Source: Sphaerosporella brunnea (lineage: Eukaryota > Ascomycota > Pezizomycetes > Pezizales > Pyronemataceae). Taken from it: 30,597 nucleotides of DNA. Shown here piece by piece: positions 1 to 8,937 of this stretch. The position numbers were made by a program, and so were the translations under genes. Location of the stretch: assembly GCA_008704415.1 (NCBI GenBank), contig VXIS01000443.1:1-30597 (forward strand), in the 5' to 3' direction. Each line of letters begins with the position of its first letter. Position 1 is the first letter of the stretch. The notes under the pieces are model-generated. The model had not been told where the DNA came from. It saw only the letters and a list, made by a program, of their open reading frames with translations, and made no database searches.

Positions 1-807
1 CTGTAAGGCCTGCTGTTTGTTCAGGGCGTCTGCCGCCGCATCAGCGCTGGTCTTCATTGATCGCAGTCGCTCATCTTTGATAAGAGCGTTGCATATGCTC
101 TCAACCATTGCTTCGGGGCGGTTCTGCTGATTGTTGATAGTCATTGCGAATGCAGCAGGTAGGGAGTTGAATATATGCGTTTTAAAGGCCGTATCGGAAA
201 TCGCTTCTTCAGTTCCGGCGATTTGAGATCGGATCTCCTCAAGCTCAGTAAAGTATTTAGCTATAGGGACTCCCGGCCTTGGTTTCATCGTTCCCAAATT
301 CTGATGTAGCTGTTGTCTTCGCAGCACAGTGCTGGCCGTGTTTAGTTTGCTTTCGAGCTCTTCCCGCATTTGGTGTGGATCGTCGGTTCCGTCGATCATG
401 ACTTTCACATGTTTGGAGCATCCGTTGTAGATGTAAGTCGCAGCGTCCTCCTTTCTCTCATTATAGTTGATGAAAGCTTGTCATATGCTGTTCGATGTGT
501 TGGGGGCAGGCTGTTGGGGGGCTTCTTCTTCGCCGTTTACGATGTCCCAGCCTCCAGTTGAGCGTAAGATGCGTCCCCTGTTTTTCGACCACGAGGCATA
601 GTTTTCTGAGGTGAGTAGATCGAAAGACCCTTTTGGATGCTTAAACATTTGGTTTTTCAACGACATCTTTGAGGAGTTGTCTTTGGTAGCGAGTTTTATG
701 TCTGTTGAGGTTGAAGGTCTTGCAAGAAGCAGCGGGTTTGTGACGATTGAAGCGGAGTCGAAGGTCGTATGAGGGACAGCAGGTTTCTCTTTGTCGAGCG
801 GTTCCAT
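1..807 (-). pseudogene. Ty1/Copia Gag, N-terminal part, one in-frame stop
   Basis: Read on the minus strand from the ATG at 807, this frame encodes the start of a Copia-type Gag, which packages retrotransposon RNA into cytoplasmic particles. The first 108 residues contain the family hallmark LTSENYASWSKN followed by RSTGGWDIVNG, as in the UBN2/DUF4219 Gag class. A TGA at 481-483 stops it. The same frame then stays open for 160 more codons to the window edge, with the expected helical Gag region (for example KYFTELEEIRSQIAGTE and FNSLPAAFAMTINNQ). The break is therefore a nonsense change rather than a frameshift, most simply CGA to TGA. The start lies only a few bases from the primer site at 811-834, as is usual for Copia elements. 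Pol would lie beyond the left edge. Confidence 0.85.
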
Positions 808-810
808 TAG

Positions 811-834
811 GAGAGCGCGAGAGGGCTCATAACC
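811..834 (-). other. Copia primer-binding site (initiator-tRNA half molecule)
   Basis: On the plus strand this stretch resembles the D-arm/anticodon-arm half of an initiator methionine tRNA, including gggctcataacc with the CAT anticodon. Its minus-strand complement begins ggttatgagccc directly after the LTR end. Priming by an internally cleaved initiator tRNA is the known mode for Drosophila copia and many fungal Copia elements. The exact host tRNA is not in the window, so the match beyond the anticodon loop is unverified. Confidence 0.7.
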
Positions 835-1061
835 TGTTGAAAATTGAGAATTGAGGCTTAGAGTTACGCAGCTGGATCTTGAGATGATGGTAGTTAACTG
901 TTGATTAGATTGTTAAGAATTATCGAGGTGAAGCAGTAACTCCTCCTTAAGCGACGCGCCGACATCGCGCTAGCCCCCGTTGCCCTGCACAACCACACTA
1001 ACACCCCCTGTTTCCGTGGCAACCATCCACCATACATCAGTAAGCAAAGCAAATGTCAACA
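835..1061 (-). repeat. 5' LTR of the Copia element (227 bp)
   Basis: The LTR is bounded by the primer site on one side and by a perfect 6-bp terminal inverted repeat: tgttga at 835-840 and tcaaca at 1056-1061. This gives the canonical TG...CA ends. Short LTRs of 150-300 bp are common in fungal Copia elements. The partner LTR is outside the window, so neither target duplication nor LTR age can be assessed. No strong TATA box is visible. The distal boundary rests only on the inverted repeat. Confidence 0.7.
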
Positions 1062-1565
1062 GTCAAAGCCCCTACTGGTTGATACCTTCACCGGACTGGT
1101 GGTCGACAGGACAATAGGTGCTGGTGGTGCAATTCGAGTTCCATTTAAACCCAAAATAACCTCTTCAAGTTCTGTAAGAGGTGGAAGAATGAGCAGAGAG
1201 TCCGCTGGGAGGCAGGAAAGGTAGGCAAAAGCGATGGCCAATACCCCGCTGCGCTACTGGCTAAAGATAGTTGCATGGAAGCAGTGTTGGCTTTCCTGGG
1301 CGTTACCAAAGTTGCGACACGGCCCAATAGGGCAACATGATGTACTGGCATGGTTTCTTGTGTCCTTTCCATTGTCTTTCCTCTAAGCGTGCTTCTCCTT
1401 TCACAAATATCCTTCTTCTATTTCCTTAGAAGGGCTACAGGCACCAACAGTAGACTTAGACCTAAGGTGTAGCATAGTCTCTTCTCTTCTACATATGTCA
1501 TGGCCGCAAGCAGCTGAATACAATATAATTAAAACAAATCAAATCAAAAAGAGCACAGGGTCACC
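1062..1565. other. intergenic, nothing recognised
   Basis: Only short overlapping frames on the minus strand are present. They show no recognisable motif and no splice pattern I can support. This is the flank of the Copia insertion. Confidence 0.4.
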
Positions 1566-1904
1566 CTAGCATGGTGACTGCATCCCGGGGTGATATACAT
1601 CGTATATAGGTTTGATATCCATACAGATGACTCTGCAAGCTCCAGAAGAGGAGTTCAGAATAGCCCCGGCAGCTGGACCTGCACCCTTCGATGCATCATG
1701 GTCACCATGAATCTCTGTACCGTCTCCAGCTGTACCCTCAATAGCTGACTCAGTATCCGCCTTGGTGCCAAAATTATAGTCTTCAACGGCGTCCACGCTT
1801 GGCATTCCTGCAACTTGCTCGGGAAAAATGATTTTTCTTTCATAGGGAAAGGCAAAGTAAGGTGAGCTCTGCTGCCCGCTGGGTTTGCGGCTTCTAGATG
1901 CTTC
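1566..1904 (-). other. open frame, possible exon of an unknown protein
   Basis: On the minus strand this frame is open for 113 codons from an in-frame stop at 1905-1907 to a TAG at 1566. The first ATG is at 1805. Its composition looks protein-like (FAFPYERKIIFPEQVAG, then an acidic and glycine-rich part DGTEIHGDHDASKGAG), so it may be an internal or terminal exon. A second minus-strand frame (1655-1960) overlaps it and is equally open, so the coding frame is not settled. I recognise no family, and the acceptor that would feed it is unclear. Confidence 0.25.
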
Positions 1905-3300
1905 TTAAAACGTATCTGGACACAGGAATTAACTCGAGTTCTTTGAGCTTTAATCATCATACTTATGTCATTGTCCCCCTATTTTCTTGTAAAATTCCTG
2001 CATCACATCGTCCTTTTTGTCAGCAAGTCTCTGGGCAGTCACCCGCTGGCCGAGGCTCTGATTGATGTCAAACCCACTGCTACCAGGCACGGTTGGTCAA
2101 GATGAGACGCGAGGACGGGCTGTGAAGCGGAGCGGGCGGGGGCAGTGGGGCGGTGTGGTGGAGTGAGTTGAGATGGGGCTTGATGTGGTAAGATGTCGAA
2201 GACAAGGTAAGTCCACAGAACGGACGCAATTCCATGTGAAAGCTCAAGCCAAACTTACCATCATTCAATCCGGCTTGAGCTCAAAATTTGGCTGGATGAA
2301 ATTGGGTCTAGTTCCGGGTCGGGCTATTGCCTCGAGCTGGAGAAAGGGATAGGTTTGGTGAGCACAGTCTTCAAATCCGATTTTCGGTCGGAAGGATTGA
2401 ATTCCTGAGTCGCACCGATGCTTTGCGAGTGGTGGTTGGCATGGCATGATTATTGCCCATGCTAGCACTTTGCTAAAAAGTTTGCAAGCTCGGGATTACG
2501 TAATGCAAAGATGGGGCTGCAATGCGAACCTGGACCTTGACATAACAATTTATCCGCACTGTACCCCAGCTTCCACATCTTCATTGATGACCACGGTAAG
2601 GAACCTCACCAGCGAAGGCAACTCCTCACCTTGAATTGAAACCTTGGGGTAGTGAGGGTAGGTACAATCCAGCTGGACGCATTTTTAATTCTTCTCATTT
2701 GTGATGGAGCAACATCAGAGCATAAATTCACCGCATCGCCTTACCTGCTTCACACACAGGAACATGGTCTCTCAATACTCCCACACGATTGCTCAAGTCC
2801 ATTGGACTTCTTTCATCCATCCCGAAGAAAATGCCCCTGGTATGCACCCTACATCAGAGAGAGAGTTAATTGTGGCCGACGACCAGGGATGTAGGGCTCA
2901 TCTTCAATAGTGACGATGACAATACAATAGAAACGATGCGGTAGGCACGGATGACGCATTCACGGATAGCACATTCACGAACTGTTCTTTCCCAGGTTCG
3001 ATAATAGTGCAGAGCACTGCAGCCTACCTCAATCAAGATCTACTATGCTGTCTAGGTAAAGCTCTAAAGCTGTGGAAAAAATGCTCAGCTCCCATCGACT
3101 GGCTTAACTTTTTTTTGGATCCATCGTACGCCGTTTCAGTAGGGGAGACACCGGTTTTCTCAAAGGTACGTTTACTGGCATTGTCGCGTCCCGTTCTGTA
3201 TGAATCCTCAAACCCCACCGTATTATACCACTGATAGTCATGAAAGTTGCACCGTTTGGCTAAAAAGGAGATGGATAATCATCCAGTCTAGAATCTAAGT
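1905..3300. other. intergenic, no gene supported
   Basis: A G-rich stretch lies at 2100-2180, and otherwise the sequence is mixed in composition. Open frames are under 85 codons on both strands, overlap each other and carry no family motif. No repeat or RNA gene was recognised. Confidence 0.4.
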
Positions 3301-3440
3301 CGGTGTTCCTCACAGTCCAGTCCGAGCAGTCCTGAACGCGGACCGGACCTGGACCACATCATGCAGTCCAGTCCGAGAGACTGCCCTAGACCAATCAGTC
3401 CTTGAAGGGGTAAGGACTAGACGGCCTGCAGGCGAATACT
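3301..3440. repeat. cluster of AGTCC / GGACT motifs (left)
   Basis: The motif cagtccagtccgag occurs twice, with further cagtcc, gcagtcc and ggacc variants within 140 bp. A second cluster of the same motif, in both orientations, lies at 4653-4830. Repeated short subterminal motifs are typical of the ends of DNA transposons, especially hAT elements, and the left end (cggtgttcctcacag) partly mirrors cccgtgaggaccactg at 4796-4811. No matching 8-bp flank was found, so the boundaries and the class are unproven. Confidence 0.35.
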
Positions 3441-4048
3441 TATAGCGCAGTAACGTATTACATAAGGTGTTTATGTACAAAGCGCATCTTCAAAACCCAT
3501 AAACCAAACTGTGTCCTCCGCACGCTCAAAAAGTCCCTTGGGCCTTGCCCCCATCAACCTGCTGGATACAGAGCGCATTTATGATGTCCTCAAGCTCTGT
3601 AATCTCAGCATGGCTCGCGCTAATAAGCCCATCCCGGTGCCAACTTTTTAGGCACTCCAAACGTTGACAGCTATGTCACTCAGCTGGCAACGACGGTTGT
3701 CAAGGGTGATTTTTGCACTGCTGAAGTCCCGTTATGGCTAGGCGGACATGGCAGGTATTGACAGAAATTCAAGTGTCATTTTGGCAGGCCTTTCCACTTA
3801 GGATCAGTTCTTTTGCGCGCCTAGTATGCAATCACATCGGTGACCGCCTCCGGTTCAAGCGGTGGTTCTTCTCGAAAAATCTCGAAAGCATCCCGCCGGT
3901 CTGCCTGTTGTTGATGTTCGACGGCAGGTGTTTTGCAACAGCAGAAGATGGTAAAGATAAAGATTTTTTTTTCTCTGGCGCATGTTCGCCCCCCTTGACG
4001 CGCACCGCTTGCACATTGCGGCCCACGGCATATTACATAAGTATGGAC
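3441..4048. other. intergenic, no gene supported
   Basis: Nothing recognised. The frames are short. The shared string tattacataag appears near 3456 and again near 4031, beside the solo LTR insertion point. Confidence 0.35.
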
Positions 4049-4255
4049 TGTTAGAATGTGATGGACATGGTATTTCCTTGGCTACTCCGAAGTGTTTTCC
4101 TAATTCATACTGGTTTCATTTTACACTCATCACGGGCACTTACCACTGCAATTACTACACCATGTACTCGTCACATGTCTTTCTTATTTCTTATCTTTCG
4201 CCTGTTTGCACACACCTTCCTTTCCTAGTCAGGCTTACTCGTGTCTGCCTTACGT

Positions 4256-4398
4256 TGACTCACTGTTGCGTGCAAACGCACACAGTCATACGCGGCTGTG
4301 TATTAGCGCTTACTGATTGTGTGTCATTTCTATTTCTAGTTGTTTCTCTTACATTCCATGTATGACTCACACGTATGACTCACAGTCATCATGAGTCA
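4256..4398. promoter_or_regulatory. four TGASTCA (Gcn4/AP-1 type) sites in the LTR
   Basis: Perfect 7-bp sites lie at 4256-4262, 4363-4369 and 4376-4382 (TGACTCA) and at 4392-4398 (TGAGTCA). All are 55-200 bp upstream of the LTR TATA box. This is the consensus bound by the fungal bZIP regulators Gcn4/CPC1. Binding and amino-acid-starvation control are inferred from the motif only. Confidence 0.5.
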
Positions 4399-4448
4399 CT
4401 CAAATCATGTATACAAAGTTACATACTAGGCTTCGCGGGATGAGCTCT

Positions 4449-4464
4449 CGGGTATATATACCCG
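4449..4464 (+). promoter_or_regulatory. palindromic TATA box of the solo LTR
   Basis: cgggtatatatacccg is a perfect 16-bp palindrome with an 8-bp TATATATA core. It is followed by a CT-rich stretch suited to transcription start. Its place downstream of the four TGASTCA sites supports a promoter role. Confidence 0.55.
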
Positions 4465-4652
4465 CTCTCTCTCCCTCAACCAAGAACAATCAACACAATA
4501 ATCTCCTCGAGAATAAGATCCTCTCTTCACTCTCCTATTGTGATAACAGATTCCGCACTCCTCTCTTCCATTCCTACCATCCTCCTGCTACAAATACCTT
4601 TACCGGTATTGCTCCACTTCCGCATTACGCAAACCCACCTTTCATCATGGAC

Positions 4653-4830
4653 TACAGGCCGACCAGTCCACGGAAATTTAGACCAGGCCGTCCAGTCCAC
4701 TGGAAATCCCCAACTGGGTCATCGCAGTCCACCAAAGAGAGTAGACTGGACTGGACTTTGGCAGACCGTCCAGGACGACCGGCAGGCCGCCCCAACCCGT
4801 GAGGACCACTGGACCTGTCCATGGCTAGGA
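4653..4830. repeat. cluster of AGTCC / GGACT motifs (right)
   Basis: Dense copies of the motif occur in both orientations: accagtccacgg, gtccagtccactgg, gcagtccacc, agactggactggactttgg and gaggaccactggacc. This matches the cluster at 3301-3440. It begins immediately beside the solo LTR's target site, so the LTR appears to have jumped in at the edge of this repeat. Confidence 0.4.
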
Positions 4831-6099
4831 CGTCCTACATGCTAACAAGCAGTCGATTTCCATAGTGCACATATCAATGTCCTACCACTCTTATTGGGGC
4901 CAGGTGCTAGGCTACAATGTGCCGCAAGTGCGAGGTGTACAGCCAATTGGATAAGGCATGACATGACGTTTCGCAAGACACTACTTGGTGAGAGCTCCTC
5001 CTGAGGCTTCCAAGGGAGCAGGTGGAGAGCGACCCCCCCACCTGCTCAATGAGTGTGGAGATGCAGAATGTGGGCGCGAGACCCCCCTCCGACCCTTTGT
5101 CCGTGCCAATATCACAGGATTTCTGGGGCAGCACTTTGCCAGCCTCAAGGACTTAAGCTGAAAGGTACCGTAAAAGAGCTCATCATTCATCCCTTGATAC
5201 ACCTATCCCGTCTATCCCTCCTTTCCTTCCCCTCACTACCATCGTGGTGCGGCTCGGCCCGCCTGATGTTGGCATTTTTGTGCCTTTTGATTTTCGCTCC
5301 AACCAGACCTGCCGCTCACAGCTCCTATCCTCAGCTCTACAACAGCCCCCATACTCGTTAAGGTCATGACACTGGTACGTCAAGTGATCCTTACCATGTC
5401 CTCCTCAAGCTTTGCCTCTAGCATGACATTTGACTTGTCTGGAGTGAGGTGTAGGCTCCCTCAAAGGGTGTATCGGCATCTTGCATGTCTGCAAGAATGC
5501 CTTGCTCACAAGGGGTCAAAGTGTCAGGATGAGAGATACGCTTCACCCAGGTATCATTGTGTCATGACATTATGGTGGTTGCAAGTTTTTTTCATGTTTG
5601 ACACAATCACCTCTTTTCACTCCACCATCCTCTATATTTTCTTCTCCCTCAACCGTACAATCAGAAAAAAACATCATCACCCAATGTTTACCAAGCACGT
5701 TTGACCATCCTAAACAATCCCTTGACGCAATGGTAACCTCTACACGTTGGTGAGTACTCATGCTTATACAATCTCTCAGTCACAGCGCAGCACCATTTGC
5801 TATCAAACAGTTTGCACTAATCTATGTTGCAGTCGCAAGCTTTCCTCACCCACGGATCCAAACCATAAGGCGGATGTACGATTCTTTACGTCGTAGAAAC
5901 CCCAAGACTGGGATTTAAACTTCTATCTTGCGTTACGTTCGCACCCGTGCACCCGGACGCCTGAACAGATCTTTGCTCGGTGGAAAACCGCACTGAGCCA
6001 GATCCAAAAGTGCAGCACCAAATGGTGCTGTACAAAGGAGGCCCGGATAAAGGCTGCGGCGTTGCTACGCCGTTTAAATGCAACGGTATGTCTCTTATG
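4831..6099. other. intergenic; one perfect hairpin
   Basis: No gene supported. A perfect 10-bp inverted repeat (gagcaggtgg at 5016-5025, ccacctgctc at 5038-5047, 12-nt loop) is the only structured element seen. Frames of up to 112 codons occur but lack motifs. Confidence 0.35.
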
Positions 6100-6540
6100 C
6101 TGGCTTGGACTGTTTTGCATGGATTGGGTGCCTGATGCTCTCTTTACGCATCTCAACGGGTGTTGGGGGATCCACCAGGGCCGGTGCATATCATCGCACG
6201 TCCCGGTGGGTAGCAATGGAAGATCACGCGGATCGGGAGTTCTGCTCCCCATGGCGTCCTACTAAGGCCGGGAGCTTTATATTCCCCTTACATACCTTTA
6301 TGGGTGTTTGAGATCCGCGTGTGCTGGTGTTTGACTTCACCTTTATAGCCCACATCATTCCAGAGAGGCGGGCGGAGGCGAACCTGTGGCTCAGGGAATT
6401 TCAACCCTCGTGGCGTCCAACAACCGAGGGTGGCGCTTTACATATTCGTGTTCAATGGCCGAGAGCTTCACGCTCTCCTTACGTACCTTTATGTGCGTTT
6501 GGGATCCACAGGACCAGCGCATATTCATGCACTCCCAGCT
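6100..6540 (+). repeat. degenerate tandem repeat, about three copies
   Basis: Three diverged copies share a core like gctctccttacgtacctt followed by a ggatccac-type block: about 6133-6200, 6275-6345 and 6466-6535. The connecting pieces (for example ccatggcgtcctactaagg and cgtggcgtccaacaacc) also align, giving a unit of roughly 150-190 bp. Divergence is high, so copy limits are approximate. No coding potential is conserved between copies. The family is unknown. Confidence 0.45.
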
Positions 6541-7284
6541 GAGCAGTAACAGGTGTAACGAGGCTCTGTCTACCAGAGTGTCGTGGAATTGAACTCAGGA
6601 CCTTAAGGCTAAATACTAAACAATAGAATTTTAAGGACTATCTTGTCGGGTAAAAACTAATGGTTCCTGTTGCTGAAGATAAAGGGGTTCTCTCGGCGGA
6701 AGCAATCCTACTTTTAGTAGAACGCCGCTCCAGAGACTACCGTCTCCCTGAGTAATATTCAGCCTTTACTCCTTGCTGGCTTTCCGACAGTCTTCACGAC
6801 TGCGGGCGTCAAAGCACGCACAGAGATCGCCCCATCTTCCTATGACTTACTCTTTGATTTCAAATCATGAGTCATGGACATGGGCCGCACTCGGATACCC
6901 CGCCCCGCAAGCGTTGTATTCTCGTGGTGCAGGAAGGTGCTCAGCCCCATTGGCTCCATCTCCCGATCTTCTCCGTCGCATGCCCTACGCAACAACCACA
7001 CTTACTATGGAGGTTCTAGGCCGAGTCATTCTTCCCTTTTTTGGCTCTAGACCTTCCAGTTGATCACTTCTGACCCCTCCGATCGTCATGCTAGTTCCTG
7101 GAACAGGCAGGTTAACAAAGATATCTCGGAAGAGCTCTAACAATAGCCTATACTATTGTTATCTCCGAACCGGGTTCTCTTTTCAGGTAGCGTCCTATCT
7201 GAGGCACCCAATCTCCAAGTCCTTCCATAGCATCACTCAAGCTAGCTACTATGATCCGGAGCCACCCGGCTATCACGTGCCCTC
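6541..7284. other. intergenic; one perfect hairpin
   Basis: No gene supported. A perfect 9-bp stem with a 6-nt loop lies at 7138-7161 (taacaatag / ctattgtta). The stretch ends at the 5' LTR of the outer chromovirus. Confidence 0.35.
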
Positions 7285-7621
7285 TGTCACAGCATGAAAT
7301 TGGATTAGGGTTGTGCGGGTTGGTGTTGAGGTTCTATGATGCGGCTCTGCCGAGGTTATGTTTGGTTACCACGTGGCGCGGCGCACTGCGGTCACGTGGT
7401 CCATATAAGGGGCCTTCGCTTCCGCTTTGTTGCTTGTTTCCCTTTCTTCTTAACTGAACCTTCGTATGTCAATCTGAGTACCTTCGTTTCAATCTGAATC
7501 CTAACCGTGCCCGTCGCGCCTCTTGTCCTGCCTTCGGATCTTGTTCCCGCTCTTGTTCTTGTCTCCTCTATACGCGAGTACCTTGGGCCCCTCCAGTCTG
7601 TTCTCGACCCTTTATGTTACA
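7285..7621 (+). repeat. 5' LTR of the outer chromovirus (337 bp)
   Basis: Begins tgtcacagcatg and ends atgttaca. It aligns with the 3' LTR (20371-20881) from gaggttatgtt onward. Its U3 is about 170 bp shorter than that of the 3' LTR, and it lacks a 12-bp tandem duplication (cctcttgtccta) present in the 3' copy near 20767-20790. An old internal deletion, or LTRs from different parent copies, would explain this. Confidence 0.85.
7404..7461 (+). promoter_or_regulatory. TATA box and inferred transcript start of the outer element
   Basis: TATAAGG lies at 7404-7410 and is conserved in the 3' LTR. About 45 bp downstream lies actgaacct (7453-7461), which is complementary to the primer site at 7624-7632. 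If the element self-primes like Tf1, the transcript should begin at or just before 7452. The start position is inferred, not observed. Confidence 0.5.
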
Positions 7622-7623
7622 CT

Positions 7624-7632
7624 AGGTTCAGT
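7624..7632 (+). other. self-priming type primer-binding site
   Basis: Just after the 5' LTR there is no TGG expected for a tRNA 3' end. Instead aggttcagt is the exact reverse complement of actgaacct in the LTR (7453-7461, and 20701-20709 in the 3' LTR). In Tf1/sushi-type chromoviruses the 5' end of the mRNA folds back onto such a site, is cleaved and primes minus-strand DNA. Nine matched bases are close to the 11 used by Tf1. Confidence 0.6.
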
Positions 7633-7681
7633 CTACCAAAGCCCAACCTACTCGTTCTGTCACCTCGTCCCCCGTTCCACC

Positions 7682-8908
7682 ATGGCCACTTATCACGACC
7701 TCCGAGTCCCTGCCGACCTGTGGGCAGCCATCGGAACAGGTGCACAAGCACCCCCGGAAGGCTTCCCTGAGAAAGAACGCGACCAACGTCTGATCGATTT
7801 CGCCCATATGACTCAGCAGCTCCTAGCCTGCGGGGCACCCACAAACTTGGAAAAAGAACTGGAAGAGGTGCGTGCCGAACTCCAAACCACTCAGATCGAG
7901 CGTGATGCAGCTCGCACCACACTTACCGCTACTACGGCCCAGCTAAACCAGGTCCTGGCTATCGCCGCTGCCCAGGTTCGTGAGAACCCAGAAGGCGGTG
8001 CTCAGTCAGGTGGATTCCCCGATGCTCTCACCTTCGACGGCAGTAAGCCCAAAGAGCTGAGGACCTGGATTCTGCAGCTTTGCAACAAGCTTGCTGCCCA
8101 ACCCACCCGTTACCCAACCGAACCGTCACGTCTTTGCTATGCTTTCAACCGCCTGGCGGGAGCCGCTCTCCATCAGCTCCGCTCCTATGCCGATGAGGAT
8201 ACAGGAGACATCGCCTTAGATTCTCTCAATGATCTATTGACGATTCTTCGTCAAGCCTACAACGACCCCAACTGCTCCCAGACCGTAGCCCGCAAAATTC
8301 GTCATCTCCGTCAAAGGAACTTGCCCTTCTCCACTTACCTAGCCGATTTCCGTTGGCTGATGGGAGACCTGCACTGGGACGAGACGGCCCAAAACGACCA
8401 GTTATATGAAGGACTGTCGGAAGAGATGAAGGATGCCCTCCTCTACCAAACGGCCACTAATGACACCCTTGCAGCTTTCATCAACCTCTGCAAGGACACT
8501 GACAACCGGATCCGTGCTCAGGTAGAAGAGCGCAAGCCCTCCACCTCTCGCCCGGCCATCACCACCAACCCTCGGAGTATCGTCACCGTTACCACTACCC
8601 CTCGAAGTACCCCTCGCCCTGCAGCTCCAGCTATTGCTGCCCCTGGCAACCACCCTACCAACTCCAACAGTGGAAACTACAGCCCGGCCCCAATGGAGCT
8701 CTCGGCTGCTCGACGTGAAGCCGAGCACCAGCAGATTCGAGATGAGAGGATGGCAAAGGGGCAGTGCACCTACTGTGGATCAGACCAGCACTTCCATCTC
8801 GACTGCCCTCGCAGGGTAGCCGCCGACGCTCGCCGCGTCCGCACTGCGGAGGCATCCCTCGTGACGGCTACCACAGCTACTCCGGCTGACGAGCCGTCGG
8901 AAAACTAG
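7682..8908 (+). CDS. gag: Gag of the outer chromovirus (408 aa)
   Basis: Forms the particle shell and binds the element RNA. The start chosen is the ATG at 7682 in a good context (ccaccatgg), 60 bp after the LTR. The frame is open back to an ATG at 7523, but that lies inside the LTR. A helical, coiled-coil-like stretch covers residues about 57-100 (LEKELEEVRAELQTT). The capsid-type core follows (FDGSKPKELRTWILQL, then FNRLAGAALHQL). A zinc knuckle C-x2-C-x4-H-x4-C sits at residues 362-375 (CTYCGSDQHFHLDC). The frame is intact. Pol lies in the -1 frame, which opens at 8890 and overlaps the gag end by about 19 nt. Pol may therefore be made by frameshifting or reinitiation, but I see no canonical slippery heptamer. 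Confidence 0.9.
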   Translation: MATYHDLRVPADLWAAIGTGAQAPPEGFPEKERDQRLIDFAHMTQQLLACGAPTNLEKELEEVRAELQTTQIERDAARTTLTATTAQLNQVLAIAAAQVRENPEGGAQSGGFPDALTFDGSKPKELRTWILQLCNKLAAQPTRYPTEPSRLCYAFNRLAGAALHQLRSYADEDTGDIALDSLNDLLTILRQAYNDPNCSQTVARKIRHLRQRNLPFSTYLADFRWLMGDLHWDETAQNDQLYEGLSEEMKDALLYQTATNDTLAAFINLCKDTDNRIRAQVEERKPSTSRPAITTNPRSIVTVTTTPRSTPRPAAPAIAAPGNHPTNSNSGNYSPAPMELSAARREAEHQQIRDERMAKGQCTYCGSDQHFHLDCPRRVAADARRVRTAEASLVTATTATPADEPSEN

Positions 8909-8937
8909 TTGTCCCATACCGCAAGGTTGGCACCGAC

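Larger units (their letters stand above)
4049..4647 (+). repeat. probable solo LTR (599 bp) with 5-bp target duplication
   Basis: The stretch starts TGTTAGAATG and ends TTTCATCA, giving TG...CA ends. It is flanked by tggac at 4044-4048 and 4648-4652, a candidate 5-bp target duplication. Inside is a promoter-like arrangement: four Gcn4/AP-1-type sites at 4256-4398, a TATA box at 4453-4460, then a pyrimidine-rich leader. No internal coding region or second LTR is present, so it would be a solo LTR left by LTR-LTR recombination. The alternative end is 4548, giving TGTTA...TAACA inverted ends and 500 bp, but that end has no target duplication. The superfamily cannot be assigned. Confidence 0.55.

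Noticed and set aside
3982..4365. 127-codon plus-strand frame
   Set aside because: It runs from intergenic sequence into the solo LTR promoter region and shows low-complexity hydrophobic composition only.
6580..6615. tRNA-like string on the minus strand (reverse of ggaattgaactcaggacc resembles a B box)
   Set aside because: Two mismatches to the B-box core, no complementary T-arm stem and no matching acceptor or A box upstream; at best a decayed SINE trace.
7523..7681. Upstream ATG extending Gag of the outer element by 53 residues
   Set aside because: It lies inside the LTR; the ATG at 7682 has a better context and follows the primer site.
8890..8908. Programmed -1 frameshift site at the gag/pol overlap
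   Set aside because: The frames overlap suitably, but no canonical X-XXY-YYZ heptamer or clear downstream pseudoknot was found by eye.
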